The notes below the pieces were generated by a model. It did no database searches and was not told the origin of the DNA. It saw only the letters and a program-made list of their open reading frames with translations. From NCBI GenBank assembly GCA_029264305.1, contig JARICA010000023.1, positions 1-64,000 on the forward strand: a stretch of DNA of 64,000 nucleotides, in the 5' to 3' direction. This DNA comes from Faecalimonas sp. GTDB taxonomy: Bacteria > Bacillota > Clostridia > Lachnospirales > Lachnospiraceae. Within the stretch, counting starts at the first letter, position 1; every line of letters starts with the position of its first letter. Of this stretch, positions 23,101-32,480 are shown in pieces. The position numbers and the translations under genes were made by a program.

Positions 23101-24708
23101 ATGAAACTGACATTTATCGGTGCTGCGCATGAAGTGACAGGAAGTTGTCATTTGTTAGAGGCCTGTAATAAGACAATCCTAATCGACTGTGGTATGGAAC
23201 AGGGACCGGATTTGTATGAAAATCAAGAATTACCTATTGTTCCGAGTGAAATAGATTGTGTTCTTTTAACACACGCACATATTGATCATTCGGGTCTTAT
23301 TCCAATGTTATGTAAACAAGGATTTAGAGGACAAATTGTTACTACTTTTGCTACATCAGATTTATGTGATATTATGCTTCGTGATAGTGCACATATTCAA
23401 GAATTTGAAGCAGAATGGAGAAATCGTAAAGCAAGACGTGCAGGAGAAGCTTTATATGAGCCACTTTATGAAATGCAAGATGCGTTGGACGCAATTGAAC
23501 TTTTAGCACCTTGCGATTATGATCAAAAAATAGAACTTTATGACGGAATATCAGTTCGTTTTACGGATATTGGACATTTGCTTGGTTCGGCTTGTATAGA
23601 AATTTGGATTAATGAAGATGGAGTGGAAAAGAAGATTGTATTTTCAGGAGATGTTGGGAATACAAATCAACCTATTATAAAAGATCCTATACAAATAAAA
23701 GAAGCGGATTACGTTGTAATCGAATCTACTTATGGAAATAGACTTCATGGGGAGGAAACTCCAGATTATGTTGGAGAATTTACCCGCATTTTAAATGAGA
23801 CATTTGCAAGAGGTGGAAATGTTGTTATTCCATCGTTTGCTGTAGGTCGTACGCAAGAACTTCTTTATTTCATAAGAGAGATTAAAGAGAAAAAGTTGGT
23901 GGAAACATATCCTAATTTTGAAGTGTATGTGGATAGTCCGCTAGCTATTGAGGCTACAAATGTATTTACCAAAAACACCAAAGGCTGTTTTGATGAAGAG
24001 GCAATGAAACTTGTAGAAGAAGGTATTAATCCTCTTGTCTTTCCAGGATTAAAACTTTCTACCACAAGTGATGATTCAAAGGCAATCAATTTTGATGAGC
24101 GCCCGAAAGTAATTATATCTGCTTCAGGTATGTGTGAAGCTGGACGTATTCGCCATCACTTGAAACATAATCTTTGGAGACCGGAATGTACGATATTATT
24201 TGTTGGTTATCAAGCTATTGGAACACTTGGAAGAAAATTAATTGAAGGTGCACCACTTGTAAAACTATTTGGTGAGGAAATAGAAGTAAGTGCTCATATT
24301 GAAACGTTAAAAGGAATAAGTGGTCATGCTGATATGAATGGACTTTTAAATTGGCTTTCTGGATTTGAGACAAAATTACAGCATGTATTTGTTGTACATG
24401 GAGAAGATACGGTGACAGATGAATTTGCCAATACAGTGACAGAAAGATTTGGTTGCCCTGCATTTGCTCCATATTCTGGAGGAAGTGTAGATTTGGCTGA
24501 GAATGTTATCCTAAGTGAAGGTGTCAAAGTACGCAAGAAGGCGGGAGATAAACCAACTGCTATTCGTGCGATGACGGTATTTAATAGAGTTGTTATGGCA
24601 GGTAAATATTTAATGAAAGTGATAATGAAAAATGAAGGACTGTCAAATAAAGATTTAGCAAAATTTGAAACTCAAATTCAAAATCTTGCAGATAAATGGG
24701 ATAGATAA
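23101..24708 (+). CDS. Beta-CASP metallo-beta-lactamase RNA-processing nuclease
   Basis: A 535-residue protein of the RNA-specific metallo-beta-lactamase type. Seen: the GAAHEVTGSCHLLE start, the zinc motif THAHIDHSG, GHLLGSA, FSGDVGN, the beta-CASP motifs (DSPLA, ISASGMCEAGRI) and the C-terminal SGHAD followed by VVHGE. Proteins of this type cut RNA endo- or 5'-exonucleolytically. The start at 23101 is chosen over an upstream ATG at 23056 because AAAGGGG lies just before it. It lies between sigE and sigG, where Bacillus has nothing comparable. A sporulation role is not shown. Confidence 0.85.
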   Translation: MKLTFIGAAHEVTGSCHLLEACNKTILIDCGMEQGPDLYENQELPIVPSEIDCVLLTHAHIDHSGLIPMLCKQGFRGQIVTTFATSDLCDIMLRDSAHIQEFEAEWRNRKARRAGEALYEPLYEMQDALDAIELLAPCDYDQKIELYDGISVRFTDIGHLLGSACIEIWINEDGVEKKIVFSGDVGNTNQPIIKDPIQIKEADYVVIESTYGNRLHGEETPDYVGEFTRILNETFARGGNVVIPSFAVGRTQELLYFIREIKEKKLVETYPNFEVYVDSPLAIEATNVFTKNTKGCFDEEAMKLVEEGINPLVFPGLKLSTTSDDSKAINFDERPKVIISASGMCEAGRIRHHLKHNLWRPECTILFVGYQAIGTLGRKLIEGAPLVKLFGEEIEVSAHIETLKGISGHADMNGLLNWLSGFETKLQHVFVVHGEDTVTDEFANTVTERFGCPAFAPYSGGSVDLAENVILSEGVKVRKKAGDKPTAIRAMTVFNRVVMAGKYLMKVIMKNEGLSNKDLAKFETQIQNLADKWDR

Positions 24709-24807
24709 GTGTCAAGGGTGAAAAGTTTATTAGAATTTAATAAAGAATGAATATAAGGAGCCATTTTGTAAATCCTTTTCTTATAAAGAAAAAGAGGAGG
24801 TAACAAA

Positions 24808-25587
24808 ATGGCTCTGAACAAAGTGGAAATATGTGGTGTGAATACAGCAAAACTTCCGCTTCTAAAAGAAGAAGAAAAAGAGGCGTTGTTTGTTCGGATA
24901 AAAGCAGGAGATGAAAATGCGAAAGACGAGTATATAAAAGGAAATTTAAGGCTTGTTTTAAGTGTGATTAAAAGGTTTTCAAATAGTAATGAAAATCCAG
25001 ATGATTTATTTCAAATAGGATGTATTGGTCTGATTAAAGCAATTAATAATTTTAACACGGAATTAAATGTGAAGTTTTCTACTTATGCAGTACCAATGAT
25101 TATTGGAGAAATTCGAAGGTATATGCGTGATAATAATTCCATTCGTGTGAGCCGGTCTCTTAGAGATATAGCGTATAAAGCGATATATGCAAAAGAGGGA
25201 TACATGAAAATGCATTTAAAAGAGCCGACGGTACAGGAGATTGCAAGTGAAATAGGTATTTCTAAAGAAGAGATTGTACAGGCTTTAGATGCGATACAAA
25301 TGCCTATGAGTCTTCATGAACCAATTTATAATTCGGATGGAGATACTCTATATGTGATGGATCAGATTAGTGATAAAAAGAATAAAGAAGAAAATTGGAT
25401 AGAAGAGTTGTCGTTAGCAGAAGCAATGAAAAGGTTGGGGAAACGTGAAAGGAATATTATTCAAATGCGTTTTTTTGAAGGGAAAACGCAGATGGAAATA
25501 GCAAAAGAAATTCATATTTCGCAGGCACAAGTGAGTAGGTTGGAAAAAAATGCACTTCAAGCAATGAAACAATATCTAGTCAATTAG
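24808..25587 (+). CDS. sigG: Forespore sporulation sigma factor SigG
   Basis: A 259-residue sigma factor with the unmistakable SigG N-terminus (ALNKVEICGVNTAKLP), region 2 ([18 protein letters not shown]), region 3 (VQEIASEIGISKEEI) and region 4 (TQMEIAKEIHISQAQVSRLEK). SigG directs late forespore genes, including spoVT and the small acid-soluble proteins. The binding site GAGGAGG precedes the ATG. As in many spore formers it follows spoIIGA-sigE, here with a nuclease gene between. Confidence 0.97.
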   Translation: MALNKVEICGVNTAKLPLLKEEEKEALFVRIKAGDENAKDEYIKGNLRLVLSVIKRFSNSNENPDDLFQIGCIGLIKAINNFNTELNVKFSTYAVPMIIGEIRRYMRDNNSIRVSRSLRDIAYKAIYAKEGYMKMHLKEPTVQEIASEIGISKEEIVQALDAIQMPMSLHEPIYNSDGDTLYVMDQISDKKNKEENWIEELSLAEAMKRLGKRERNIIQMRFFEGKTQMEIAKEIHISQAQVSRLEKNALQAMKQYLVN

Positions 25588-25595
25588 AGGAAAAG

Positions 25596-25627
25596 AAAAA
25601 GATGAAAAGTAAATTTTCATCTTTTTT
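25596..25627 (+). terminator. Intrinsic terminator after sigG
   Basis: AAAAAGATGAAAA pairs with TTTTCATCTTTTT across a five-base loop, ending in a T run. Confidence 0.85.
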
Positions 25628-25694
25628 GTGCAGTTTTTATAGTTGAATTTTAATGGAAACCATAATATTATAGTGGGTATAAAGGAGTGAAACA

Positions 25695-26345
25695 ATGTAT
25701 AAAGTATGTATATTTGATTTGGATGGCACACTGACCAATACATTGGAATCCATTACATATTCAGTAAATAAAACATTAGACGAGTTGGGGTTGGCCAATA
25801 TTACCATGGAGCAATGTAGACAGTTTGTAGGTGATGGGGCAAGAGTGCTTATGGAACGTACTCTTAGAACTGTTGGAGATACAAAGTTAGAGAAAATTGA
25901 AAGTGCAATGGAAGTATATGGAAGAGTGTTTGGAGAAAATTGTACATATCATGTAATGCCATATGAAGGTATTGTGGATATGTTGGATGGATTGGAAGAA
26001 CGAGGAATAAAGTTGGCTGTTCTATCTAATAAACCACATCAGCAGAGCGCTGATGTGGTAGCGAAAATACTTGGAAGCCATAGATTTTCTTGTGTGAATG
26101 GCCAGAGAGAAGGAATAGAGAAAAAACCAGATCCAGCTGGGGTGTTTGAAACAATCAAGTGTTTACAAGTAGCAAAAGAAGAATGTCTTTACATAGGAGA
26201 TTCGGAAGTAGATATGGAAACGGCAAGACGAGCAGGTCTTGTATCCGTCGGAGTGTCATGGGGATTTCGCAGCAGAGAAGTTTTGCAAAATGCAGGAGCG
26301 GATTATATAATTGATACACCATGTGAATTACTAAAATTTGTATAA
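25695..26345 (+). CDS. HAD-family phosphatase (phosphoglycolate phosphatase-like)
   Basis: A 216-residue HAD hydrolase with all four motifs: DLDGTLTNT (nucleophile Asp), a cap domain, VLSNKP, a conserved lysine in KKPDP, and IGDSEVDMETARRAG. The size and cap type match Gph/PpaX-like phosphatases that act on phosphoglycolate, nucleotides or small phospho-sugars; the substrate cannot be read. It has AAAGGAG ahead of the ATG and is followed 27 bases on by a small acidic protein gene, probably co-transcribed. Confidence 0.88.
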   Translation: MYKVCIFDLDGTLTNTLESITYSVNKTLDELGLANITMEQCRQFVGDGARVLMERTLRTVGDTKLEKIESAMEVYGRVFGENCTYHVMPYEGIVDMLDGLEERGIKLAVLSNKPHQQSADVVAKILGSHRFSCVNGQREGIEKKPDPAGVFETIKCLQVAKEECLYIGDSEVDMETARRAGLVSVGVSWGFRSREVLQNAGADYIIDTPCELLKFV

Positions 26346-26372
26346 TAAGAGAAGAATTAGGAGGATAATAAT

Positions 26373-26636
26373 ATGTATGAATATGATGAAGAGTGTTTGC
26401 AAGTATTTTTAAATAAACAGGAGCAGTTGTTTGATGAACCAGTTGCTGTAACATTAGAGGAGGCAGAAGCGTTTCTTGAAGATTGTATGGCGGTGGTTGT
26501 GGAGTCTATTGAAGAAGTGAGAGAATACTTTGATGAAAGTGGAGCAGATGTAGAAGGAATGTCTGCGGAAGAGTTAGAAGATGCTTCAGAAGTATTTGCA
26601 TTACCAGATGGGAGATATTTGGTAGTAGAAGCGTAA
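26373..26636 (+). CDS. Small acidic hypothetical protein (87 aa)
   Basis: A very acidic 87-residue product with few basic residues and no hydrophobic helix. Its start (YEYDEECLQVFLNKQ) is probably helical and the end (VFALPDGRYLVVEA) beta-like. A strong AGGAGG lies 8 bases before the ATG, and a terminator follows, so it is very likely a real gene. It probably shares a transcript with the HAD phosphatase. I do not recognise the family; a small protein-binding or inhibitor role is possible but unsupported. Confidence 0.65.
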   Translation: MYEYDEECLQVFLNKQEQLFDEPVAVTLEEAEAFLEDCMAVVVESIEEVREYFDESGADVEGMSAEELEDASEVFALPDGRYLVVEA

Positions 26637-26641
26637 TGAGG

Positions 26642-26666
26642 GGCGGTCATAAGACTGCCTTTTTTA
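26642..26666 (+). terminator. Intrinsic terminator
   Basis: GGCGGTC and GACTGCC form a 7-bp stem with one G-T pair and a four-base loop, followed by six T. Confidence 0.8.
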
Positions 26667-26713
26667 GAAGTGAAAAATATATTTTAGTTTAATTCGATCA
26701 AATCAAGTCTATA

Positions 26714-26742
26714 GCCCGCAAAACTAAGAAGAATTTGCGGGC
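26714..26742. other. Unassigned hairpin between convergent genes
   Basis: GCCCGCAAA and TTTGCGGGC form a perfect 9-bp stem with an 11-base A-rich loop. It is much more GC-rich than its surroundings. No T run follows on either strand, so it is not a standard terminator. The 120 bases around it hold no gene. Confidence 0.5.
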
Positions 26743-26814
26743 GCATCAGTAAGATAGTGCCAGGTCAGGAAAATACTTTCTCATAACAAAATGGATAAAA
26801 GACAGAGTACGTTG

Positions 26815-27246
26815 TCATTTAACAGCAGCTTTTTTTAACGCGTTTTCGATGGCAGAAACAATCATTTGAGCTGTGTAAGGATTATCTTTTGGATAATTAA
26901 GGTGTTTAGTTGATTGCTTTTCGCAAACCTGTTCAGCTATGTCTTCGATTACAGGTTGTAGCAAAGGATACATTGTAGTCACTGATTCCCCTAGATTAAC
27001 ACAACGAATAGAAGCAATTTTGGATTGTTCTACAGTGACTTCAATTTCTAAATCTGTGTTATTTAGACTTACTGTGGATGTGTAAATGCCAGGAGTATAT
27101 TCTTTTGTGGGGTTCAGTACTTTTTTATTTTTTGGGAAGAACATAAATACTAAAAGCAAAATAAAAAGAACTCCCAAAATAACAAAAACGGTAGTATAAA
27201 TGATTTCTTTCATATGCAAAACAACGATTTTTGTTTTTGAACTCAT
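26815..27246 (-). CDS. Membrane-anchored FMN-bind-like protein
   Basis: A 143-residue protein with one N-terminal membrane helix (about 13-35) and an outer domain starting YTPGIYTSTVSLNNTDLEIEVTVEQSKI, followed by a GESVTTMYPLL segment and a C-terminal IVSAIENALKKA helix. The pattern resembles small extracellular FMN-binding-type domains common in Clostridia, but no flavin-attachment motif is certain. The start at 27246 has AGGAGGG 6 bases upstream and is preferred to 27261. It is divergent from pth. Function unproven. Confidence 0.6.
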   Translation of the reverse strand: MSSKTKIVVLHMKEIIYTTVFVILGVLFILLLVFMFFPKNKKVLNPTKEYTPGIYTSTVSLNNTDLEIEVTVEQSKIASIRCVNLGESVTTMYPLLQPVIEDIAEQVCEKQSTKHLNYPKDNPYTAQMIVSAIENALKKAAVK

Positions 27247-27335
27247 GAAGTCCCTCCTCATCTATATACATAGGAAAACGTATAAATGGTTTTGTATAAT
27301 ATATGATTAGAAGAAAAAAATATTCGTGTCTTTGC

Positions 27336-27364
27336 GTGACAAATAGAAAATGTTCTTGTAGAAT
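27336..27364 (+). promoter_or_regulatory. Promoter for pth-mfd
   Basis: GTGACA (27336-27341) and TAGAAT (27359-27364), 17-base spacer, 30 bases before the pth start. Confidence 0.5.
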
Positions 27365-27394
27365 AGAAAAAGATAAAAGAAAAGGAGTGACAAT

Positions 27395-27967
27395 ATGTAT
27401 ATTATTGTAGGGCTAGGAAATCCGACTTCCCAATATGAGGGAACGCGTCATAATGTGGGTTTTGACGTCATAGATGTTATTGCAGAGAAATATAATATAT
27501 CGATGGATATAAAAAAACATAAAGCTTTTTGTGGAAAGGGAATAATTGCTGGACAAAAGGTTATTCTTGCTAAACCGCAAACTTATATGAATTTAAGTGG
27601 AGAGAGTGTAAGAAGCCTTGTAGATTATTTTAAAATTGTTGAAGAAGAAGAGTTGATTGTAATTTATGATGATATTAGTCTTGATGTGGGACAACTTCGT
27701 ATTCGTAAGAAAGGAAGTGCAGGAGGACATAATGGAGTAAAAAATATAATTGATCACCTTGGACATTCTGTTTTCCCTAGAATTAAGGTGGGGGTAGGTG
27801 AAAAACCAAAACAGTATGATTTGGCTGATTATGTATTAGGACGTTTTTCAAAAGAAGAAAGAAAAATTGTAGAAGAAGGGTATTGTAAGGCAATCAATGC
27901 GATTGAATTGATGGTAAATGGTGAGATAGAAACAGCTATGAACGATTATAATAAAAAGGTGAAATAA
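27395..27967 (+). CDS. pth: Peptidyl-tRNA hydrolase
   Basis: A 190-residue enzyme that releases peptides from prematurely dropped peptidyl-tRNA. Family motifs: IVGLGNP at the start, GTRHNVGFDVID with the catalytic histidine, KPQTYMNLSG, IYDDISLDVGQLRIRKKGSAGGHNGVKNI, and PRIKVGVGE, all in order. Length is normal. It lies directly upstream of mfd, a gene order conserved in Firmicutes. Confidence 0.97.
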   Translation: MYIIVGLGNPTSQYEGTRHNVGFDVIDVIAEKYNISMDIKKHKAFCGKGIIAGQKVILAKPQTYMNLSGESVRSLVDYFKIVEEEELIVIYDDISLDVGQLRIRKKGSAGGHNGVKNIIDHLGHSVFPRIKVGVGEKPKQYDLADYVLGRFSKEERKIVEEGYCKAINAIELMVNGEIETAMNDYNKKVK

Positions 27968-27977
27968 AGGAGGATAT

Positions 27978-30900
27978 ATGCAAGCTTTTGTAGAACCATT
28001 GAAAGAGTTGGTGGAAGTTGAAAAAATACAAAAAGAGAAGAAAAAACAGAAGGGAATGATCCAGATTGCGGGCTGTGTTCGTTCTCAGAAAACGCATTTA
28101 ATGTATGCTCTTGGTGATGATTCGACATATAAGGTCATTGCTGTTTCAAGTGAAGCAAAAGCGAAAGAAATTTACGAAGAATACAAATTTTTGGATGAAA
28201 AAGTGTACTATTATCCACCAAAGGATCTTTTGTTTTACCAGGCAGATTTGCGTGGGAAAGCATTGTTAAAGCAAAGATTAGAAGTGATTCAAGCACTTCT
28301 GACAGAAAAAGAATTAACAGTAATTACTGAATTTGATGGTTTTATGGATTCTTTGTTGCCTCTTAGAAAAATTCGGGAGAGAATATTTACGCTAAAAGTT
28401 GGAGATATAGTTGATTTTGATTCTTTGCAAAAAAAAGTAGCAGCACTAGGATATGATAGAGAAATACAGATTGATAGTATGGGACAGTTTTCTGTACGAG
28501 GAGGAATTATTGATATTTATCCATTAACGGAAGAAGTGCCTATTCGTATTGAGTTTTGGGATGATGAAATAGATTCAATTCGCACATTTGATGTGGAAAG
28601 CCAACGTTCTATAGAAAATTTGCAGGAAGTTGTCATTTATCCAGCAACAGATTTTCCGGAGGAGGAAGGAGAACGAGTATCATTTTTAGATTATTTTCCG
28701 CTTGAGGAAACGATTATATTTTTGGATGAACCAGCAAGATTATTAGAAAAAGGAATTGGCATAGAAGAGGAATATTTGGAAGCTCAAAAAAATCGTATAG
28801 AAGCAGGATGTGAAATTTCAGATGTACGTATACCGTTGTATCAGACAACGCAAGTTGTAAAGAAGATGAATGAACATTATTGTATTGGATTTTCGGCATT
28901 AGAAATACGTGCAAAAGAATTTCGGACGAACAACTTATATAGTATTCATACGAAGAATGTAAATCCATATAATAATAGTTTTGAGTTACTTACAAGAGAT
29001 TTGAAGAGATTAAAACGTAATGGCTATCGAGTTATTCTTCTATCTGGTTCTAGAACGAGAGCAAAACGACTTGCAGAAGACTTACGAGACTACAATTTGA
29101 GTAGTTTTTATAGTGAAGAAAAGGATCGTCTTGTTCAAGAGGGAGAAATTTTAGTTTCTTTTGGTCATGTGGCAGAAGGATATGAATATCCAATGTTGAA
29201 GTTTACGGTAATTTCGGAAACAGATATTTTTGGAAAAGGGAAGAAAAAACGTAAACGCAAAGTATATGAGGGACAGAAAATACAAAGTTTTTCAGAATTG
29301 AAAATTGGTGATTATGTTGTTCATGAAAATCATGGTTTGGGGATATATCAAGGAATAGAAAAAATTGATGTGGATAAAACATCAAAGGATTATATGAAAA
29401 TATCTTATTCGGGAGGATCTAATTTATATATTCCCGCAACCCAATTAGATTTGATTCAAAAATATGCAAATGCAGATGCAAAAAAACCAAAACTAAATCG
29501 TCTTGGAACGCAAGAATGGACAAAAACCAAGACAAGGGTTAAAGGAGCTGTTAAAGAAATTGCAAAAGATCTTGTGGAATTATATGCGGCAAGACAACGT
29601 GAAGAAGGTTTTGTATATGGACCGGACACAGTGTGGCAGAAAGAATTTGAAGAAATGTTTCCGTTTGAGGAAACAGAAGATCAAATGTTAGCCATAGAAG
29701 CAACCAAGCGAGATATGGAAAGTAATAAAATCATGGATCGTTTAATTTGTGGAGATGTGGGATATGGAAAAACTGAAGTGGCTATTCGAGCAGCTTTTAA
29801 AGCGGTGCAGGAAAGTAAGCAAGTAGTTTATTTGGTTCCGACAACAATATTGGCGCAACAGCATTATAATACCTTTGTACAGCGCATGAAAGAGTTTCCA
29901 GTAAGAGTAGATTTGATGTGCCGTTTTCGGACGCCTACACAGCAGAAAAAAACAATTGAAGATACGAAAAAAGGTTTAGTGGATATTATTGTTGGAACAC
30001 ATAGAGTTTTAAGTGAAGATTTGAAATTTAAAGATTTAGGTCTTTTAATTATAGATGAAGAACAGAGATTTGGTGTACAACATAAAGAAAAAATCAAAAA
30101 ATTAAAAGAGAATGTAGATGTATTAACATTAACAGCAACACCGATTCCTAGAACTCTTCACATGAGTTTAATTGGAATTCGAGATATGAGTGTTCTAGAA
30201 GAAGCACCTATGGATAGAATACCAATTCAGACATATGTTATGGAATATAATGATGAAATGGTACGTGAAGCGATTCAGAGGGAATTATCGCGACAGGGAC
30301 AAGTGTATTATGTGTATAATAAAGTGAAAGATATTGAAGAGATTACAAATAAGATTCAAAGTCTTGTTCCGGAAGCGGTAGTTACGTATGCCCATGGACA
30401 GATGAGTGAACATCAGTTGGAAAAAATCATGTATAATTTTATTAACGGTGAAATTGATGTTCTTGTATCCACTACTATTATCGAGACGGGACTTGATATT
30501 TCAAATGCGAATACGATGATTATTCATGAAGCGGATAAATTAGGGCTTTCACAACTTTATCAATTGCGCGGACGTGTTGGAAGATCCAATCGGATGGCAT
30601 ATGCATTTATGTTATATAAAAGGGATACATTATTGAAAGAGGTTGCAGAAAAGAGACTTTCGGCTATTCGAGAGTTTACAGATTTAGGGTCTGGATTTAA
30701 AATTGCAATGCGAGATTTGGAAATTCGAGGAGCAGGAAATCTTTTGGGGGAAGAGCAACACGGACATATGGAAGCTGTTGGATATGAGTTATACTGCAAA
30801 ATGTTAAATGAAGCTGTAAAATATTTAAAAGGAGAAATCGATGAAGAATCTTATACAACAACAATAGATTTGAATGTAGATGCATATATTCCAACTTCGT

Positions 30901-31316
30901 ATATTCCAAATGAATATCAAAAATTAGATGTTTATAAAAGGATTGCTAGTATTGAAAATCAAGAAGAAATGGATGATATGGTAGAAGAATTGATTGATCG
31001 ATTTGGTGATATTCCTAAAAAAGTACAACAGCTACTTCATATCGCATTGGTAAAGGCGTTTGCCCACAGTGCGTATATCGTTTCCATTGAACAAAAAGGA
31101 GAAGAATACAAGTTTACCATGTATGAGAAAGCAAAAGTCTGTGCAGATCGAATTCCGCTTCTTTTACAACAATATAAGGGTGAATTGATATTTAAAGTAG
31201 AAACAAATCCGTATTTTATTTATCAGAAAAAGGGAAGAAATAAGCGTGAAAAAGATGAAAATATATTAGAATGTGTAAAAAGTGTGATAAGTGGGATAAA
31301 AGGATTGATAGAATAA
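27978..31316 (+). CDS. mfd: Transcription-repair coupling factor Mfd
   Basis: A 1112-residue DNA translocase that removes stalled RNA polymerase and recruits UvrA. Domains in order: UvrB-homology region (1-340, with RGGIIDIYP), RNA-polymerase-interacting CarD-like domain (about 440-500, GDYVVHENHGLGIY), helicase motifs with Walker A GDVGYGKTE and DEEQRFG, the TATPIPRTL motif, QLRGRVGRS, and a C-terminal regulatory domain. Length is close to the usual 1150. It begins 11 bases after pth. Expression of the next gene (prsA) may partly depend on it. Confidence 0.97.
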   Translation: MQAFVEPLKELVEVEKIQKEKKKQKGMIQIAGCVRSQKTHLMYALGDDSTYKVIAVSSEAKAKEIYEEYKFLDEKVYYYPPKDLLFYQADLRGKALLKQRLEVIQALLTEKELTVITEFDGFMDSLLPLRKIRERIFTLKVGDIVDFDSLQKKVAALGYDREIQIDSMGQFSVRGGIIDIYPLTEEVPIRIEFWDDEIDSIRTFDVESQRSIENLQEVVIYPATDFPEEEGERVSFLDYFPLEETIIFLDEPARLLEKGIGIEEEYLEAQKNRIEAGCEISDVRIPLYQTTQVVKKMNEHYCIGFSALEIRAKEFRTNNLYSIHTKNVNPYNNSFELLTRDLKRLKRNGYRVILLSGSRTRAKRLAEDLRDYNLSSFYSEEKDRLVQEGEILVSFGHVAEGYEYPMLKFTVISETDIFGKGKKKRKRKVYEGQKIQSFSELKIGDYVVHENHGLGIYQGIEKIDVDKTSKDYMKISYSGGSNLYIPATQLDLIQKYANADAKKPKLNRLGTQEWTKTKTRVKGAVKEIAKDLVELYAARQREEGFVYGPDTVWQKEFEEMFPFEETEDQMLAIEATKRDMESNKIMDRLICGDVGYGKTEVAIRAAFKAVQESKQVVYLVPTTILAQQHYNTFVQRMKEFPVRVDLMCRFRTPTQQKKTIEDTKKGLVDIIVGTHRVLSEDLKFKDLGLLIIDEEQRFGVQHKEKIKKLKENVDVLTLTATPIPRTLHMSLIGIRDMSVLEEAPMDRIPIQTYVMEYNDEMVREAIQRELSRQGQVYYVYNKVKDIEEITNKIQSLVPEAVVTYAHGQMSEHQLEKIMYNFINGEIDVLVSTTIIETGLDISNANTMIIHEADKLGLSQLYQLRGRVGRSNRMAYAFMLYKRDTLLKEVAEKRLSAIREFTDLGSGFKIAMRDLEIRGAGNLLGEEQHGHMEAVGYELYCKMLNEAVKYLKGEIDEESYTTTIDLNVDAYIPTSYIPNEYQKLDVYKRIASIENQEEMDDMVEELIDRFGDIPKKVQQLLHIALVKAFAHSAYIVSIEQKGEEYKFTMYEKAKVCADRIPLLLQQYKGELIFKVETNPYFIYQKKGRNKREKDENILECVKSVISGIKGLIE

Positions 31317-31363
31317 GAAAAAAACGATATAATAATGAAGTTAATAAAACGAAGGAGGACGTT

Positions 31364-32407
31364 ATGGGTAATACAAAAAAAAGAATTGTTGCATTGTTAG
31401 TAGCGACTGCTATGTCAGCAACAGCAATTACAGGATGTGGAAAGATAAATAACGAAGCAACTTTAATGACAGTTGGTGAAGATAAAGTAACAATGGGGGT
31501 TGCAAATTTCTTTGCTAGATATCAGCAAGCTATGGCCGAGGCACAATATGGAGCTTACATGGGCGAAGATATGTGGAAATCAAAAGTGACAGATTCAGAA
31601 ACGATGGAAGAGAGTATGAAGAAAAGAATTTTAGAATCTCTTAAAACATTGTATGTATTAGAAGACCATATGAAAGAATATAAGGTGGAGTTAACCACAG
31701 AAGAAAAACAGAAGATCGATAAAACTGCAAAAGATTTTTTGAAAGCAAATCAAGATGGTGCAAAAGAAGTGATTTCAGCAGATGAAGAAACAGTAAAACG
31801 TGTTTTGGAATTACTTACTATTGAAGATAAAATGAGAAAAGCACTTGTGTCAGATGTTGATAAAAATGTAAGTGATAAAGAAGCGGCGCAAAAAAGCATG
31901 CAGTATGTATTTTTTACATTCACGAATACAGCAGAAGATGGAAAGGCTACGACAATCGATGAGAATGCTAAAAAAGCATTAAAGGAGAAGGCGACAAAAT
32001 TCCAGGAAGGTGCAAAATCGCAAAATGATTTTGCTGCGTATGCAAAAACAAATGGATATGAAGCGACAACAAAAACTTTTGATGGAGAGGATACGGCTCC
32101 TTCGGAAGAATTGATTAAAATAGTGGACAAATTAAAGGCTGGAGAAATAACAGGTGTAGTTGAAACACCATCAGGATATTATGTTGCAAAAGTGACGAGT
32201 TTATTAGATAGAACGGCTACAGATGAAGAAAAGAAGATGATTGTTGCAGAACGCGAAAACAAGAAATACGAAGAAGTAGTAAATAAATTAGTTAAAGAGA
32301 GCAAAATTGATATAAATAAAAAAGAGTGGGAAAAAATTAGTTTTGTAAAACAAAGAATAATTTTGAAAGCAGTTGAACAGCCACAAGAACAGAAGAATCA
32401 GAAATAA
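31364..32407 (+). CDS. prsA: PrsA-like peptidyl-prolyl isomerase lipoprotein
   Basis: A 347-residue secreted foldase. A lipoprotein signal peptide ends in the lipobox AITGC (about residues 20-24), followed by a SurA/PrsA N-terminal chaperone-like region and a parvulin-type (PpiC) domain at about 185-285, with GEITGVVETPSGYYVAKV near its end. It would assist folding of exported proteins outside the membrane. The start at 31364 has AAGGAGGA upstream; the open frame back to 31271 overlaps mfd and has no signal. A terminator follows. Confidence 0.88.
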   Translation: MGNTKKRIVALLVATAMSATAITGCGKINNEATLMTVGEDKVTMGVANFFARYQQAMAEAQYGAYMGEDMWKSKVTDSETMEESMKKRILESLKTLYVLEDHMKEYKVELTTEEKQKIDKTAKDFLKANQDGAKEVISADEETVKRVLELLTIEDKMRKALVSDVDKNVSDKEAAQKSMQYVFFTFTNTAEDGKATTIDENAKKALKEKATKFQEGAKSQNDFAAYAKTNGYEATTKTFDGEDTAPSEELIKIVDKLKAGEITGVVETPSGYYVAKVTSLLDRTATDEEKKMIVAERENKKYEEVVNKLVKESKIDINKKEWEKISFVKQRIILKAVEQPQEQKNQK

Positions 32408-32411
32408 AAAT

Positions 32412-32450
32412 AAGGTGTGACAATCGCGAGATGACGATTTGTCACACCTT
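32412..32450. terminator. Terminator after prsA
   Basis: AAGGTGTGACAATCG pairs with CGATTTGTCACACCTT (one bulge), then TTTGTTG. It lies between the convergent prsA and yqeY genes and may serve both. Confidence 0.8.
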
Positions 32451-32480
32451 TGTTGTTAGATAAAGATAAACTGTATCAAA

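Noticed and set aside
24709-24807. SigF/SigG promoter for sigG
   Set aside because: TGAATA is present but no acceptable -10 follows at 15-18 bases.
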